The notes below the pieces were generated by a model, which did not search any database, had not been told where the DNA came from, and was given only the letters and a program-made list of their open reading frames with translations. A stretch of 64,000 nt of DNA, from contig NC_092859.1 of assembly GCF_032062135.1 (NCBI RefSeq), forward strand, positions 157,297,115 through 157,361,114, written 5' to 3'. The stretch is from Pyxicephalus adspersus (Eukaryota; Chordata; Amphibia; Anura; Pyxicephalidae). The translations under genes were made by a program, and so were the position numbers. Within the stretch, counting starts at the first letter, position 1. Each line of letters starts with the position of its first letter. Below are positions 1 to 13,262 of the stretch, piece after piece.

Positions 1-3000
1 TGTTTTGTACCTTGTGTACTTCAGTACAATTTTTTACCCATATGCTAGCAGCTGAATTCAGCTTTTTTGTAAGTAAGTCTAATATTGGTAAAAAAAAACA
101 TATCCTCCAACCTATTGTCTCTAAAGAGGACTGTAAGGTCCTGGTCTAGCACCAATGCCCCCAGAAGCCTGTCCCCCAATCTAGGGAGGGAGGCTAGTTG
201 TGGCGTCTTAGCAGACGTTTACCTCCAGGAATTCTATGAGGAATTCTGGGTAAGGACTGACAAAGGACCAGGAGCCCACAGATATTGCACTACCAAATTT
301 CCAGCAGGGGAAAGTCCAAAATACAGAGTCAGAGGTTATACACAGGCAATCAATGCACCAGATGAAGTATCCAAGGGAAAATACAAAGGCAATGTCGGGG
401 TCAAAGGCAAAAGCCAGTCCAGGCAGCATACAATCACAGGGTCAGGAAACGGGCAGAATCAGGAATAGTAAATCCAACCAATAACACACCAGCAGCAGAT
501 CAGCCCAGCTTAACGCTACAACAAGCAACTGGTGACTGGAAGCAGAGAGGCTTTAAGGTCCCCAAATGGCAGAGCAGGACTGAGTTCCGGAACTAATCTG
601 CTCCTAAAATCCCTTTCCCCTACAGCCTCAGAGTATGTGCTGGGAATGCTGAGAATGGACATCTCAGGCTGCACGGCTAAAGGGAAGCAGAAGATGCCGG
701 TATTCCTTGTTCTCTTTGCTGATGCAATTGACATAGCTGGACAGAATTTACGCCTCCTAACAGGAACATACCTTTTTTTGAATCAGCCATAAGCTATGTG
801 AGCAATCTTGGCAGTCTTTTTAAGTTTGCTTTTTTTCTGTATCCAAGTAGAACTATCAGAGAAGACCAGGCATATTAATCTTGACAATGTGTAGTGTAGG
901 TCTGTAATGGAGCGTTCCTTGTCTGCTCTCTGATTTACATGAGAAGCTCAAACACCTGTCACTTAAAATGACCCTATTAACACCACAATTCTGTTCTTCC
1001 ATGAAAAGCACACCTTCATTCAGGCTGCCATGAATAAAACACTCGGTGTCAGACAAAGGGATGAGAAGGCATGTTGTATTAGCTGATGTCTGATAACCAG
1101 ACTACGCTCTGCTCTCCTTACATGCTAATGGATTTGCTGCGTTCTTGTACTTCTTTTGCAAATGGGGTTATGTAAAAATGTTTTAGTAAATTATATGAAA
1201 TGTACAAATTTCTATTTGACCAACCTAAGGAAAAGTTTGTGGTTTCATGAAACGCCCACGAGGTATGTACTCATGACTCTTCTTTAAGTTCTTTGGAATA
1301 GCAAAGCTGAACTTTCTGGCTCTTCTAGATCTTCCTGCCTACATTGTATTGTATATTATCTTTATTTATTTTCAATGGTGCTTTAGCATTTGATGAGCAT
1401 TTTAAAAGGAAATTCCAATTATCAATTGAAAGAAAAAAAAAAAATATATTTTATTATTTAAAAATGTATGCTGTCTTGCTTTAGAATCTATTCTCCCATT
1501 GTGTAGGCCATCTTTAGCTCCATCAGAGTTCAACAGCAATTGTATAGCTTAATTCTGAACAATGAGATTTCCATTATCTATGAATAATAATATTTCTATA
1601 AGGCTTTGTTGAAATTGTATAGAGCTACTCCTTGAAAGGTGAAAGCCTTCCAGAGACTGATCAATCCAACTACAACCACCTGCTGAGTGTTATATATGAA
1701 GACGGTGTGAATGGGTTAGTAGTGATTCTTCTATAGAATGGACCACTTTACGGCTGCATGGGAACAACCTCAACAAACCATAAAGGGTCTCAGTTCTACA
1801 TCCTGCCATACTATTACGGCTTTACTTCCTGGCAATGATGTAGGATTTCATGGGTTAGAAAAAAAGTGACCTCAACTGTCAGGGTGGTTTTACTGTTCAA
1901 CTGATGTGCCAGGAATGAGGAGAACCTTAAAAAAAAAAGCCACACAGTTTGCTTTGAGAACTTATACTAACTTACTCTTTATATCTATCAGAAGTTTACA
2001 GTCCAGCACTCAGGGTCAGCAAAGTGTGGACGTGTGCAGATTTTTCTGGTCGTTTTTAGGAGGAGGCATAATGTCCCTTACTGTTGTCAGTAAAAGGAAC
2101 AATGCCTCCGTTGATAGTATCAGTAGGAAGAATAGTTGTCCAATTAAAGACAAAAATGTATTACATCTGGCCCATAGAGCATACTTTGCGTATCGGTTTA
2201 GCTGGTCTATTTATGTCTATAGTCAACAGTCTATATCTGGTTATGCTGCCTCTTTTTCTCTTTGGAAAGATTCTTTTACTCCCTGTCTGCCAAATTGCCC
2301 TCTCAAAGGGACTGTACTCTCAAAGTCACATAACAGCACATACAGTGTGAAGCTACATAAAAAAGACCCTCTACCTGCTGTACTTTTTTTCTTTTTTGCT
2401 TTCTATTGGCATTAGTACATATCCTCCATGGCAGTACCCAGCTTTAATTTATGGCAGTTTGCCTTTTAGCCCTCAAAATGGCTAAGTCTGAACCAGTCGG
2501 CACATCAACTCCATTGGCTTTATTGGAAGGTCACAAACAAGATTCTCTAAACGCTGGGAGAAGCAAACCTTGGTGGATTCACCCAGTAGTAATAGTATCA
2601 ATCTTTAGCTGCTGTTGTGGGGTGATAATGGGCACACCCAAAGTTTTGATGATCTTGATTTGCTGTAGCTCAGTTGCTTCCACATAAGGTCTCTCCCTCA
2701 TTTTTGTACAGTATCTGCCCTCCGTACTTCCCAAGCCTCCTACTGCATTACAAACATTTGCTATATTTTCAAGTCCTGAATGCTTTAGATCTCTGATATG
2801 AGGATTTTCTATGAGTATGCTTTCAGAATGGCAGTGAAAAGACACAAAAAAGCATATGTAAAAAGAACACCAGAAACAAGACCAGTAGACAAAATGACGC
2901 CCTGGGCAAATATGATGGTAGGATTCCAAATGGACAATATTCCAGCTCTCTGCATCCCAGCCATTCTATCAGTTTGAGCCCTGGAGAAGGTTGGATCCCC

Positions 3001-4383
3001 TGGGTAAATGTATGTTAGTCCTACCCTAAAGCCACCTTGGGTGCATCTTCTATGACCTCAGCCCTTTGAGACAGGACGTAGACTTGTACAAATATTGAAC
3101 GAGAAAAACCCTGGGAAATACTGACTATGAACTATAGTCACTAGCTATGGAGCAGAGAAGAAAAAATTAATTTTATCAGTAGTTATAAAAATAATGAATG
3201 ACTGCACGCTGAAGCGGAAAGATAATTTTTAATAATAAATTATATATTGGCTTGCCTGGCAATTATATTTTTTATATTAATTTTGAACAAAATGAGTTAC
3301 AGTTCAAAAAAATTCAGAGAACCTAGGTGGTATGCTAAAACCTAATTTTAAGTTTGGTGCCTAATTTTGCAGACTCGGAAATGTATTATATTTCAATAGC
3401 TTTATGTTCAAATAAAAGAGGGAAGGACATTTGCATGGCCTTGGTCAAGTTCTTCCTGGGGGATTAAAAGTCATTCTCCAGCAGCTGGGAAATAAATATA
3501 ATCCTTGCATGAAACAGACTCCAAGCAGATATAATCATAATAACCCTTACTGTCGAAGTTGCCAACATCAAAAAGAATCTGTTAGGACAAAATTTGGGAG
3601 CCGCCATTACTGACTTGTATGGTGTGTGCCAAAATATATTGTCGGGTCATTTTCTTTTTCACCTCTTCTGTAGGTTAGGCTGTACTTTATGAAGATGAAT
3701 GCAAGGCCTTAGGTTGAGTGATTATGGGATTTCCGATCATATACATCTGCGTATGCATTTTTTTCTCCCATTCCTAACTCCAGTTTTCTAGCATTGTAAC
3801 AAATATACACTAATGGGTTCATTTAGAAAGATGGTAACCATGCTGATCACCAGTAACATGCTTGTATTCCAGCAGAAATTATGGCTCCATTGACATTGGC
3901 CCATTCATAAGTAGTGATCAGCAGACACGATTGTCTAATGTTTTAAAAATGATTACCAGTTTACAGCTACTTATTGATGATTTTACTACCACTGGCCCAT
4001 TTATAAAGTGGTGATCAGCCCAGTAATGTTGTCAGATCAACACTTTGATTGTTTCAAGCACCATAAGCCACAATGAGGGCCACTGGTGTTTGGTTTAAAC
4101 ACAACAATTGCCACTTTTGCTGCAATACATGATTGGCTTTCCTAGTTGTAATTGAAATAATGGACAGCATACGTAACTTTTAAACATGACCATCACCTAC
4201 TTTATTAGACTCATTGGAGTTTTTTGATCTCCCCATCTGGGTAAATACAATATGGTTATAAAAGTGCTGATCATCATAATACAAAATCTCACAGATCTTA
4301 CATAAATTTGGTATGTCTCTAACAAGAATACATCATCATCTCTTGATACTAAAGCCATTTACTTTTTTGTTATTAGTATTCAA
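1..4383. other. Mostly unique AT-rich non-coding DNA
   Basis: No conserved domain is readable in any frame. At about 200-480 there is an A/G-rich stretch whose phrasing (CAGAATCAGGAA then GTAAA) recurs near 35720, which suggests an old dispersed repeat. From about 1900 to 2960 open frames are fragmented on both strands; the longest, on the minus strand at 2579-2929, has a hydrophobic N-terminal half and no family that I recognise. An A-rich run lies at 1430-1443. Confidence 0.5.
3836..4275. repeat. Degenerate internal repeat around a TGATCAGC motif
   Basis: The phrase TGGCCCATT, about six bases, then AGTGGTGATCAGC or close variants occurs near 3896 and near 3993, about 97 bases apart. Related GCTGATCAcC or GTGCTGATCAtC words lie near 3842 and 4265. 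The spacing and mixed orientation suggest a decayed repeat or palindromic MITE, not unique DNA. Family not recognised. Confidence 0.35.
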
Positions 4384-4385
4384 TA

Positions 4386-4821
4386 CCGGTAGTCCCCAGG
4401 TTCGTTCTTACGTTGAATTTGTATGTAAGTCGGAACAGGTACATTAATTTAATAAATTCAGTTAGGACAGATGTATGTCTCAACATATTATTAGGCAGCT
4501 TTAAACTTTATGGAGTCAGACATTCAGACAGTTAGAGTCAGACAGTTAGACATTCATTAACTTCTGGAGAAAGCTGTGCTTTAACATGCAAAAAGAAACA
4601 ACTGTAGAGTTTGCCTTGGTCATTAAAAAGTTATAAGAGTCTGCCGAAAGAGCTCACCCCCCTAAGATCACCCACAACCTCAGCTGTGTTTATAAAAGAT
4701 TTCTCCAGATTTCTCCCCCATTAGGCCTCCGTCTTGCACAGAGGGAGCAGGGAGCAGGGAAGCCCTGTTCGTATCTAGGAGTCGTCCGTATGTCGGATGT
4801 CCTTAACCCGGGGACTACGTG
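4386..4821. mobile_element. TA-flanked MITE, Tc1/mariner (Tigger-like)
   Basis: Both ends carry an inverted GTAGTCCCC(A/G)GG block: the left end begins CCGGTAGTCCCCAGG at 4386 and the right end closes CCCGGGGACTACGTG at 4821. A TA dinucleotide flanks each end (4384-4385 and 4822-4823), as expected for Tc1/mariner insertion. Subterminal GTATGTAAGTCGGAAC at the left is mirrored by GTCCGTATGTCGGATG at the right. Termini of the GTAGTCCCCGGG type are common in vertebrate Tigger-like non-autonomous elements. There is no transposase coding. The superfamily assignment is inferred from the TIR and the TA flanks. Confidence 0.7.
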
Positions 4822-5086
4822 TAATATTATTGTAGAGACCAAGTTTCAAGCCTTTGGTATTTTGTTCTAAATGGTTGAACTGGAAGTATTAATATTTAGA
4901 TATGCTATGGCCACTCTACCATGGATGATGTGTAGTCTTAGGTAACAAATAAGTAATAGGTAGCAAAGAATAGCAAAGCACGCTGCTCTGGAGCTAAAGG
5001 TTAGTGGACCTAGTGTGTTTGAATAAACTTTCCTATGGTCCCAAGGGAAGGTAGTAATATCTCTGTATAATCTGCTTGATGTATTT

Positions 5087-5354
5087 AGTGTTGCTCAACA
5101 ATTTTAACATGGGTGAACCCTTGAAATATCTTTCAGGTCTTCAGGGAAGCCCTTCTATAATTATTATATCCACAGCTCGCAGTACATTAGTGTGGAGGTC
5201 AGTAGGAAGAATACCTCTTACATTGCTGGCCAGTGGGAGGAATGCCACAATTACAGATCATTTGTGTCAGTTAAATTGACCTGAGAAGTCCAAAAAGGCT
5301 CATGGTTAAAGAACCCCTAGCAACCTCTGGTGAAACCCTGGCTGTGAAACATTG
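5087..5354 (+). mobile_element. hAT-like MITE (TTTCTCAAC family), copy 1
   Basis: This 268-bp block aligns over its length with 47042-47306 and with the outer parts of 25672-26121. Shared landmarks in order are a TGCTCAACA/TTCTCAACT start, GGTGAACCC(T)TGAA, ATATCCACAGCTC, TAGTGTGG.GGTCAGTAGGAAGAA, CCAAAAAG, AACCCCTAGCAACCTCTGG and a GAAACATTG/GAGTAACACTG end. Inverted CAGTGTTTCTCAAC ends of this sort are typical of vertebrate hAT elements. No clean target duplication survives here. Confidence 0.65.
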
Positions 5355-7922
5355 CTGTAGAGTATGCTGGGCAGACCTACACCAGCCATTTGATTTTATA
5401 TCTATCAAGGTACGCCCTTACAATGCATAAGTGGTAATTTAAAAGAGAAAATTAAACAATTAGTATATATTGTGCTATTTTGACCAGTTGGTACCTTCAG
5501 AAGAGATCACATGTCCAAGTGTTTTGACATTTCTTCACACAATCACCCACTGTATTATCACAGAACAGACGTTTCTGCAAGATAATTAATTTTCTTACAT
5601 AAGAAGATATTGGAAAACCTTTTTGTTGGGAATGGCAAAGACCATTTAATTTACAAGAATGATAGTAATCAATGACAACTCGTCAGCTTACTATATCAAG
5701 TAAAACAGAAACCATTGATCAATAAAAGAATTCCTCTAAGATTTTACTATATCAAAAACCATGAATGTGTCTGTTCAGGCTGCCTAAGTCTGGCAGCCCC
5801 ATGTACTTTATCACATCTTGAATATAAAATAAACTTAAAGATATATGGAAACACAATAGGGCTATATAGGAAAAACACATTTAATGTTTTAAACATACAA
5901 AATCCAATCATCTATATTGTATCCAAAAATGTTAATGGGCATAAACTCCCTGTGAGGTCCTTGGTCAAGTGCCAGTGGTTTGTCCAGGTTTCATTTCCCC
6001 AAACTTCTTATAAAGCAGGCCCCTGATCATCCTTTAGAGGTAAGTTTAAGTGTCTCAGCTCTGGGTTGCCCCAGAAGTGCAGAATGGATTGAGTCTCAGG
6101 AGGGCAAATACTGACACTCAATCAAGGAATCCCTTAGGCGGACAAGACCAATAGATAGGTTGAGGACCTGAAAAGACATCTAAGTCTTGGTAAGAGGCAA
6201 TTGATCCCACACAGAAGGCCTCCAAGCAGATAGTCCAGGTGTATAATAGAGTTGTGAGTTTCAGGACATAGCAAGCCAGAGGTGAAATACAAAAGGTCAG
6301 TCAACCAGTTAGATAATCCAAAAAGATCAGAGGGTTCAGGGTCACGAGAGAACAAGCCAGAAGTCACTGATGGGATATTAGTAGTCCAGGTACACAGGAG
6401 AGGTAGAATATTCATTGTTATAAGAGAACAAGCCAATGTCAATACAGGAAACAAACATGGCATTGGTCACCGGAAAATGAGGTCAGAAGCAAAAAATATA
6501 CAAATGCCCACCTTAGCGATCAGGAGACACTTTGCTATCATAGGCAAGGTGTCCTTGTTCAAGATCTGGCAAATCTGTGGTCAAGGGGCAAATTCAGGTG
6601 TAAAAAAAATAAGCCTTACACTCCCCTATAGAATATTTAATGTCAGCTGTATTATATGCTGTATCAGCATATAAAGGTGGTCCACTGTTTAATTCACTTT
6701 GATAAAAATTTCTTTTATAAAGGATCTTTGACCTCAATCCATGCAGCCTCAGATTAAAAATTGTAATCCATAGGTCATGGGTTGTAAAGTGAAAGATAAT
6801 TCCACATGACTTACATTCCCATTATTAGTTGTAAAGCAGGCGAGTGGGCATACTAGTGGGCCATTTTATTTGATAATATCACAATAAGTTCAACGTGTGC
6901 CTTAGATTTCTATCACAACTTCCATAAACATGCCCCTTTGGCGTTCTCCAGATGTACTATAGCTGCAGAGAGCAGTAAACGATAAATCCTAATAAATAAC
7001 CATAGTAAATGTCAGACTGGTTTTGATAGCTGCACCTGTTTGGAAGGACACATTTTGTATCTCAGCTTATAACGCTGATACCCTCTTATGTTTCATCTCT
7101 ATTTTGTCCTTGTCCCTTTCATATAAATATAGTGTTGTACATCCCAATAGACTTCAAAACTGCTCTCGTGTCCCACCTGACCTAGTTCATCCCCGACAAC
7201 CCCTCCACCCGTCCCTCGCCAAGCTAATTAGTCATATCAGAAGCCGCATTATTTCAGATGCATGAACCAGAACAAAACGAGTCAAATTTATAATTCATGG
7301 GGTTGTCTGATATATAAAAAATCTTTTACGGATTTAATTAATATTAATATTCATGAAACCAGAGGAAAAAAAATAAAATGTTATTTCTAATCAGAACAGA
7401 CAATGTTTTATAATGCAAATGAACACTCTGAAAGTAATCAACATCAGGTAACGTTCTAAAATGAGTCGTATATTTACATTAGCAGAGAAAAGGAGGAGAT
7501 GCGGGTATTTTCAAGCCTTCGTAAAAAAAGTCACTGCTCACTGCTTCATGGTTTATGATAATGACTTCTTGTTTCCTGTATGTACAGTATAACAAAATAT
7601 AGACCTGTAAAACACTGGGGGTAAAGCAATCAAAACAAAACCCGATGCCATCAGGTGCAAACACCGGACTCTGGACAAACTACCCCCAACCTGCCAACCA
7701 CCTACTGATGCTAACAAGCAATGTCAGTTCACATCGGCCATGTTACCGTGGACTAGTGATGAGTGCCTGAGTGAGTTCCTCTTTGATAGTTTCTAATCCA
7801 TTTACTGCTAACACATTGTAGAAAAAAACCATGTTGAAAAAATGACACCAGGAGGCAAAGATAATTGATAAAGGAGACATGCAATGTCGAAAAACCCTGG
7901 TTCCTGGTGGCTTTTTGTTCCA
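5355..7922. other. Non-coding, no gene recognised
   Basis: At 6100-6480 an A/G-rich block resembles LTR leader-like dispersed DNA seen also near 200-480 and 35370-35900, but no boundaries or motifs allow a firm call. The 130-codon frame at 6282-6674 has no domain. The rest is AT-rich unique sequence. Confidence 0.45.
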
Positions 7923-8137
7923 GGTTTGCTGGATCACCTAGCTTCACTGATGAAAGTTTATCTTCTCCAGCCTCGNNNNNNNNNNNNNNNNNNNNNNNNN
8001 NNNNNNNNNNNNNNNNNNNNNNNNNNNNNNNNNNNNNNNNNNNNNNNNNNNNNNNNNNNNNNNNNNNNNNNNNNNNNNNNNNNNNNNNNNNNNNNNNNNN
8101 NNNNNNNNNNNNNNNNNNNNNNNNNNNNNNNNNNNNN
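7923..8137 (+). mobile_element. Hairpin MITE running into an assembly gap
   Basis: The sequence GGTTTGCTGGATCACC at 7924 through CTTCTCCAGCCTCG at 7975 is the right-arm part of the frog-type hairpin MITE that is complete at 25748-25968. It runs straight into 162 Ns (7976-8137). The gap therefore probably hides the end of the MITE and its flank; a strong hairpin is a plausible reason for the gap. Confidence 0.65.
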
Positions 8138-10539
8138 ACAATGACATGTGCTGAACCTGGGATCACTGCAGGGCAGCTGCACTCATAAAACTATCATCAG
8201 TCACTGGTAATGGTGCTTGTCATGTATTTAATAACCAGTGGGGAGCCTGATTTTCGTGTAAGCAGTGACCAGTGGTCCCATTGGCTGGTGGTTGAAAGGG
8301 GAGATATCTTCAATGACAAACACCAATCACAAAGTGTTAAGCAAAGTAACCAGCCTGCTGGGAGTCAGTTTTTTATCATGGCAACCACTTTTACGTTACC
8401 GCTTGTAAAGCTTGTAAGCTTGTAACTTATCAGAGCCCATTCCAAAGTTTGCCTGAATGGGTTCATAGTGAAAAGGCTCTGTGAAAGTCAAAAGCAATAA
8501 TTTCCCCCCCCCCCCTTACACCTGTTACTAAGGATGCCATCATGGTCCTTCTTCACTGGTACTCCTTCGCTACACAAGGGATAGAAGAGTCCTGAAGCCA
8601 CAAATATGGATTCCTGAGCAGATAAAATGAGAGGACTAACAAAGACTGTATAAAAAGCAACAGCAAGGGCAGCTCCATAGAGGGTGACAATATTACCCCA
8701 TTGGACAACTGTATCATAACTGCTGAAATAATAATCTTACATTTCCTGCAGAAAAAAAAGATGCAGAGTTTAGCATAGCATTGGGTTTGGTCACATGGCA
8801 CATGTCAATGGAATTTATGGAACTTTTACAGAGATAGGCAATAAACAGCTCTGTCCAAGCAATGATCAAATAGAATAACAGGTGAGGGCTTTCAACTCAA
8901 CTAGCCATCCCTAATATTGAAGTACCACCCCTATATTTGAACCAAGCCTATCTGACCCCCATTACCTCTCAATTGTTCCTGTTCCTCTTCTGGAGGTGGA
9001 GATTGTTATCACTATCTTAGAAAATTGGGAGGTAAACCTTAATAACCAAAGCACTACCACTATTACAATACAAGATTACTATTGCAAATATTGCAAGTCT
9101 GATAGAGTTTGTCTCTTTTAATGACTGAAGGACATGTTTAGCTCTTTTCTCCCCAGCTACATTGTGGACATTCTCATTTGTTTGATTTTAGTTCTTTAAT
9201 TCTTGAGCATTCACAGTCAAATGGCGGCATTATTCAGGGCGGTCTTCTTGCTTCCTGCCCAGGAATGTCCGCTCCTGCTGGTTGCACTCACATTTGCAGA
9301 TTATGCAACCCCACATGAAGGCATTTTGATATTTTTATAACTTTTACCATGAAAGCATGTTGACATTTCTTTAGCTTTCCCAAAAGCTAGACTGTTGTTT
9401 GTATCGGGGCTGAGGGCTCTTGAGAAGATTCCTGAGATAGGGTGTCTGGGGCACCATCCATGGGTCCTGCATTGGGTAGGAATAAAAAGGCACTCAATGA
9501 AGATGTCACTGTGTCTAAAATAAGGTATGTAATTGTATGGTATGTAATATGTAAACAAGGCAAAGGATGTACCTGGAAGTCAAAATATTTGCATAATCTT
9601 TAGCATTGTTTCTGCCATGTTAAACCTTTGGTATTAATTCACAGTTTTACCATTTTGTAAATCAAATTACCCCCAAGGTAACAACTCTAGATGGCCAAAT
9701 ATTTTGGCTTAAATAGGAAAAAAAATCCTTGAGTAAACTAAACAAAAGACCGGCGCTCTGTTGCAACGTATTTAGTCTGGCTGCTTTCCAGTCTTTGGGA
9801 AATTCATACTTCATTCTCAGCAACAGCCTTGATTTCTAAATGGCTGTTTAAAAAATGAGTACTGCCGTTGGATTATTCCCCTAACTGTACGGGCGCTAAT
9901 TGGAGAAAAGATATTTTAATTATGAAACCAGAAAAGGGAATTGTGCCTGATTTAATGCCAGAAGTGGAACATCGCTGCTTGTCACATGTATAGCATGGGC
10001 TAGCTCTACCTCTGATGTCAGACGCTCAATAGTACGCCACCCTTCCATTTTGGGTGACCTGCCTGGTTCCCAGTGTGACGTACTCATAAGCCTGTCATTC
10101 TGATTTGTGACGTGCACAGCTAATGTCTGCATCTTTCGGTGTGTGGATATACCGCCAGCTCTCTATCGCTGTTTTTCATACTGTGCATACGCTGCTATCG
10201 ACTGACACACAGCTGTAGCTGTCTCATACAATCCTTTCGTCATGTGCGGGCTTCTGACAAGTCACACAGAGGGTGCCATCCCATTGCAGACGATATATTG
10301 GATTTTCTGAATGTCAACTGTTATTTCTTCAAATATTGCCAAGTTTTTGAAATTGCTAAAGGCAATAATTGCAGATTGTATTGTCTCGTAAGGAGATCAT
10401 TTACTTTCTAATGAATTTATTGATGGATATTGTGTGCATGGCCTAATATGTTATCTGGAAGTTGTACTTACTGTGAAAGCATGGAATAAAGAATCTCATT
10501 GGAAAAATTTGCCTGTGGCTACATACAGAATTACATACC
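8138..10539. other. Non-coding, no gene recognised
   Basis: A small GCTTGTAA triplication lies at 8401-8424 and a C homopolymer at about 8504-8515. Nothing else repetitive or coding is evident; frames are short and without motifs. Confidence 0.5.
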
Positions 10540-10870
10540 CCCTGCTGCATATCTACTTCTTCCCAGTCTACCCAGCATTTCACATTACCTTCATCCCCAA
10601 AATGTATCTCTCATCCATCCCTTCTTTACATGACACTATGCTAATTCATGTTCTAACCATATCCTGTTTTAATTATTGCCACGTCCTCCTCCATGCTCTA
10701 CCAACAGACTAGAATCATTTAAATCCATATTGAACTCTGCTGCTCATCTCATTCACCTGTCTTCAAATTCCCCATATGCTGCCTCTCCCTGCCAAGCTCC
10801 TCACCTGCTGCCAATTATTTAGAAGATCTGGTTTAAACTCTATTTTACCCTACAAATCTATCCATTAATC
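10540..10870 (+). mobile_element. L2-like LINE relic, C-terminal ORF2
   Basis: Plus-strand translation gives a degraded form of the C-terminal region of L2/CR1-clade ORF2. FNYCHVLLHALP (about 10660-10700) matches the usual LDYCN-LLYGLP landmark. After one stop comes LESFKSILNSAAHLIHLSS, matching the L-RLQ-VQNSAARLI landmark. Further on comes KLLTCCQLFRRSGLNSILPYKSIH. Stops and frame changes break it and it cannot be functional. Ends are not defined; no tail is adjacent. Confidence 0.6.
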
Positions 10871-10884
10871 CAGAACTATCAAGA

Positions 10885-11295
10885 AAATAAATACCACTTA
10901 CCTTTATAGGTGGAAAGCCATCGATCCCATCATGCTCTTAGTGGAGTTGGTCCACCACCGTCCTGTCTCCCTTCTGCATCCTGATGCAGACTGGACACTT
11001 GGCATTGCCATCTTCTTCTGTCTTCATCATGGTTATTTTTCCCAGGCTTTCCCACTGCTTAGGCGCAAGATCGGGAGACATGGGAAAAGTGGCAATCCTA
11101 CTAAGATCAGGCTTGTGCAAATGTAGCAGCCCGCAGCCTCTTGGGATACACAACGTAGGTACTGCCATGGCGGTAAAGACAGAAGGGGAGGTTCCTCCCT
11201 CAAATTGATAAAAAAAATAAGTAAAAACATTTTTTTCCTTACCAGTTAGCCCCCCCCCCAAAAAAAATGTGATGATAGGTCTGCGTTAACTCCTC
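10885..11295. mobile_element. Dispersed MITE with AGGTCTGC ends (family C)
   Basis: The landmarks GCCTCTTGGGATACACAA, then GACAGAAGGGGAGG, then TGATAGGTCTGCGTTAA recur in order at 27265-27855 and, more diverged, at 34143-34655, 45233-45625 and 60870-61165. Only this ordered sharing and the inverted AGCAGACCT-like ends support a MITE; the superfamily is unknown. C and A homopolymers lie near 11250-11266. Confidence 0.55.
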
Positions 11296-12230
11296 CATAC
11301 ACTTACCAATTTTCAGATATCGCCCAACCACATCCTCTGCAAGTAGTAATGCTGTCTGGGCAATTTAGGCTGGTTTGTAGAACCTTCATTCTGATTACTT
11401 CTGCCACATCCAAAATTTAGCTAACTTTTGATAGCTCTCAATTCAAAGTATACATTCGCTCACCATTACTATTATTTACTGAAAATGGCTGTAAGCATGC
11501 TGTCAATCAATATTGAAAGATAATTTCATTGGCTAGTGGATGTCAGAGGGTGAGACAGCCCCTTCTACCACCAGTCATGGAGAAAGCTCATATGGGTGTT
11601 AGGGTTCCCATTGGCACAATCCCACTCCAAAGGAAATGGGTCACGTGACTACCTGCTGCCAATAGAACGCAGTGACTGTAATGGCGGGTGAATAAGGTTC
11701 TCAGCACATGAGCTGCAGTAGTATCCAAAAATGGTGCTCACCTTCTTGTTGAAGGCAACAGAGTTTTTACTGCAGAATTGTAGATATATGGACTAAGGGA
11801 TATAGGAGTCCCAACAATGTGCAATGACACCACAATCTCCCTGTGCATGAACTCTGTTCTCTGTAGTAGGAATATGACAGTAGTTATTTTTTTTGAAGAT
11901 CATAGCTGTGTTTTACTGCAGGTTGCTAAATACATTCAGTTGACAGTTGATGACCCCACCATTATCCTGGCCTGGAGGCTGCCATTTTGCTGGACACCAT
12001 TACGAGCATCTGCTACCATTGCTTCCAACACAACACTTTTAAGAACTGACACGTCACTTGCTGCCTTAAATATCCCACCCTTTGACAGGTAAAATGAATA
12101 ATATTGATATCCTGATTACAATGCCACCATTGGTTGGTCAGTTTATCAAAGCCATAGCAAAACCTGTCCAATTGGAAACTGATGCAAACAGACTTTAATT
12201 GCGCAAATAGCTAGAATTCCATAGTCATTA
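11296..12230. other. Non-coding, no gene recognised
   Basis: Unique-looking sequence. The frame at 11817-12092 has no recognisable domain. Confidence 0.5.
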
Positions 12231-12289
<59 letters not shown>

Positions 12290-12290
12290 T
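12231..12290. repeat. Compound (CT)n(TA)n microsatellite
   Basis: About ten CT repeats run directly into about fourteen TA repeats. Likely length-polymorphic. Confidence 0.95.
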
Positions 12291-13262
12291 ACACAGTATA
12301 ACAAGGGAAAAAATGAAATGAAAATGAGATAAAACAAGGTAGAAAATATGTAACCTGACCTATAATAATTATATGTTTCCTCAAACAGAATCACTGAATT
12401 GTTAACCATTTAGTGATGAGACCCTACGTTGTCATATTATATTTGCACAGATATGTTGGTTGAAAGATTTGGCTCTATCAGAGTTAAATAATTTCTTCTC
12501 CTAAAATGAATATTTTGTTGGCTCTCTATAGATTAAGAATCACAATATGAGGAGGAAAATTAACACTGTCAGCTAGGCTTGGAAAGGCTTATCGCCTTAT
12601 CGTCTTATAGATAACGTTCCCCAACTGTTTGTAAAAACAGCAGACTTTGCAAGGCGTTTCTATAGATCGGAGAATGAAAAAAAAAATATTCTTCAAAACA
12701 GCAGCTTACATGGCAGGAAAAGCATGGAGAGTACATTAAATATATATCTTCACCCACGCACACAGCATCCAGGGACTGTTCCACTAAGCTCAACAAGGAA
12801 ACTGTAATGAATCTTCGAGCCAGAGAAATGCTGGAACATGAGGTCATGCTGGAACATTTGTGAGAAGCACATATAGGGCATCGATGGGTCAGCTTAGCAG
12901 GAAGGGAGGCGCAATCTCAGAAAAAGATATCGGCATTGGTGGTAAAGGCTTCCATAGGAAAAAAATGATTATTCTTAAGTTGCAGAATGTTTGATTGCCT
13001 TAGGCTTTGCTTTAAATATTATTGGCACTGTGGTAGCAGGTGAAAGGTCATGAAGAACCACCGACACGAAAATCCCCATACTAAGATAAAATGCTTGGTA
13101 TTTGTTCATCAAATGCAAAGCACAGTAAAGGCTTCTCAAATAGAAGAATCTCAATCAATCAATCACGACCCAAAAGAATTAAAGGACTTATTCCATACTT
13201 TACAAGCGTGGATATAGCAAGGTAAATCATTCCATTTTGCCCAAATTGAGCATCCCGAACTT
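12291..13262. other. Non-coding, no gene recognised
   Basis: No repeat family or coding domain recognised apart from a tiny AATC repeat near 13150. Confidence 0.5.

Noticed and set aside
85..468. 127-codon plus-strand frame
   Set aside because: Low-complexity A/G-rich DNA resembling dispersed repeats; no motif, and no supporting promoter or splice sites.
6282..6674. 130-codon plus-strand frame
   Set aside because: Same leader-like texture as other repeat patches; no domain.
7753..8188. Frames that span the N gap
   Set aside because: Open only because Ns hide stops.
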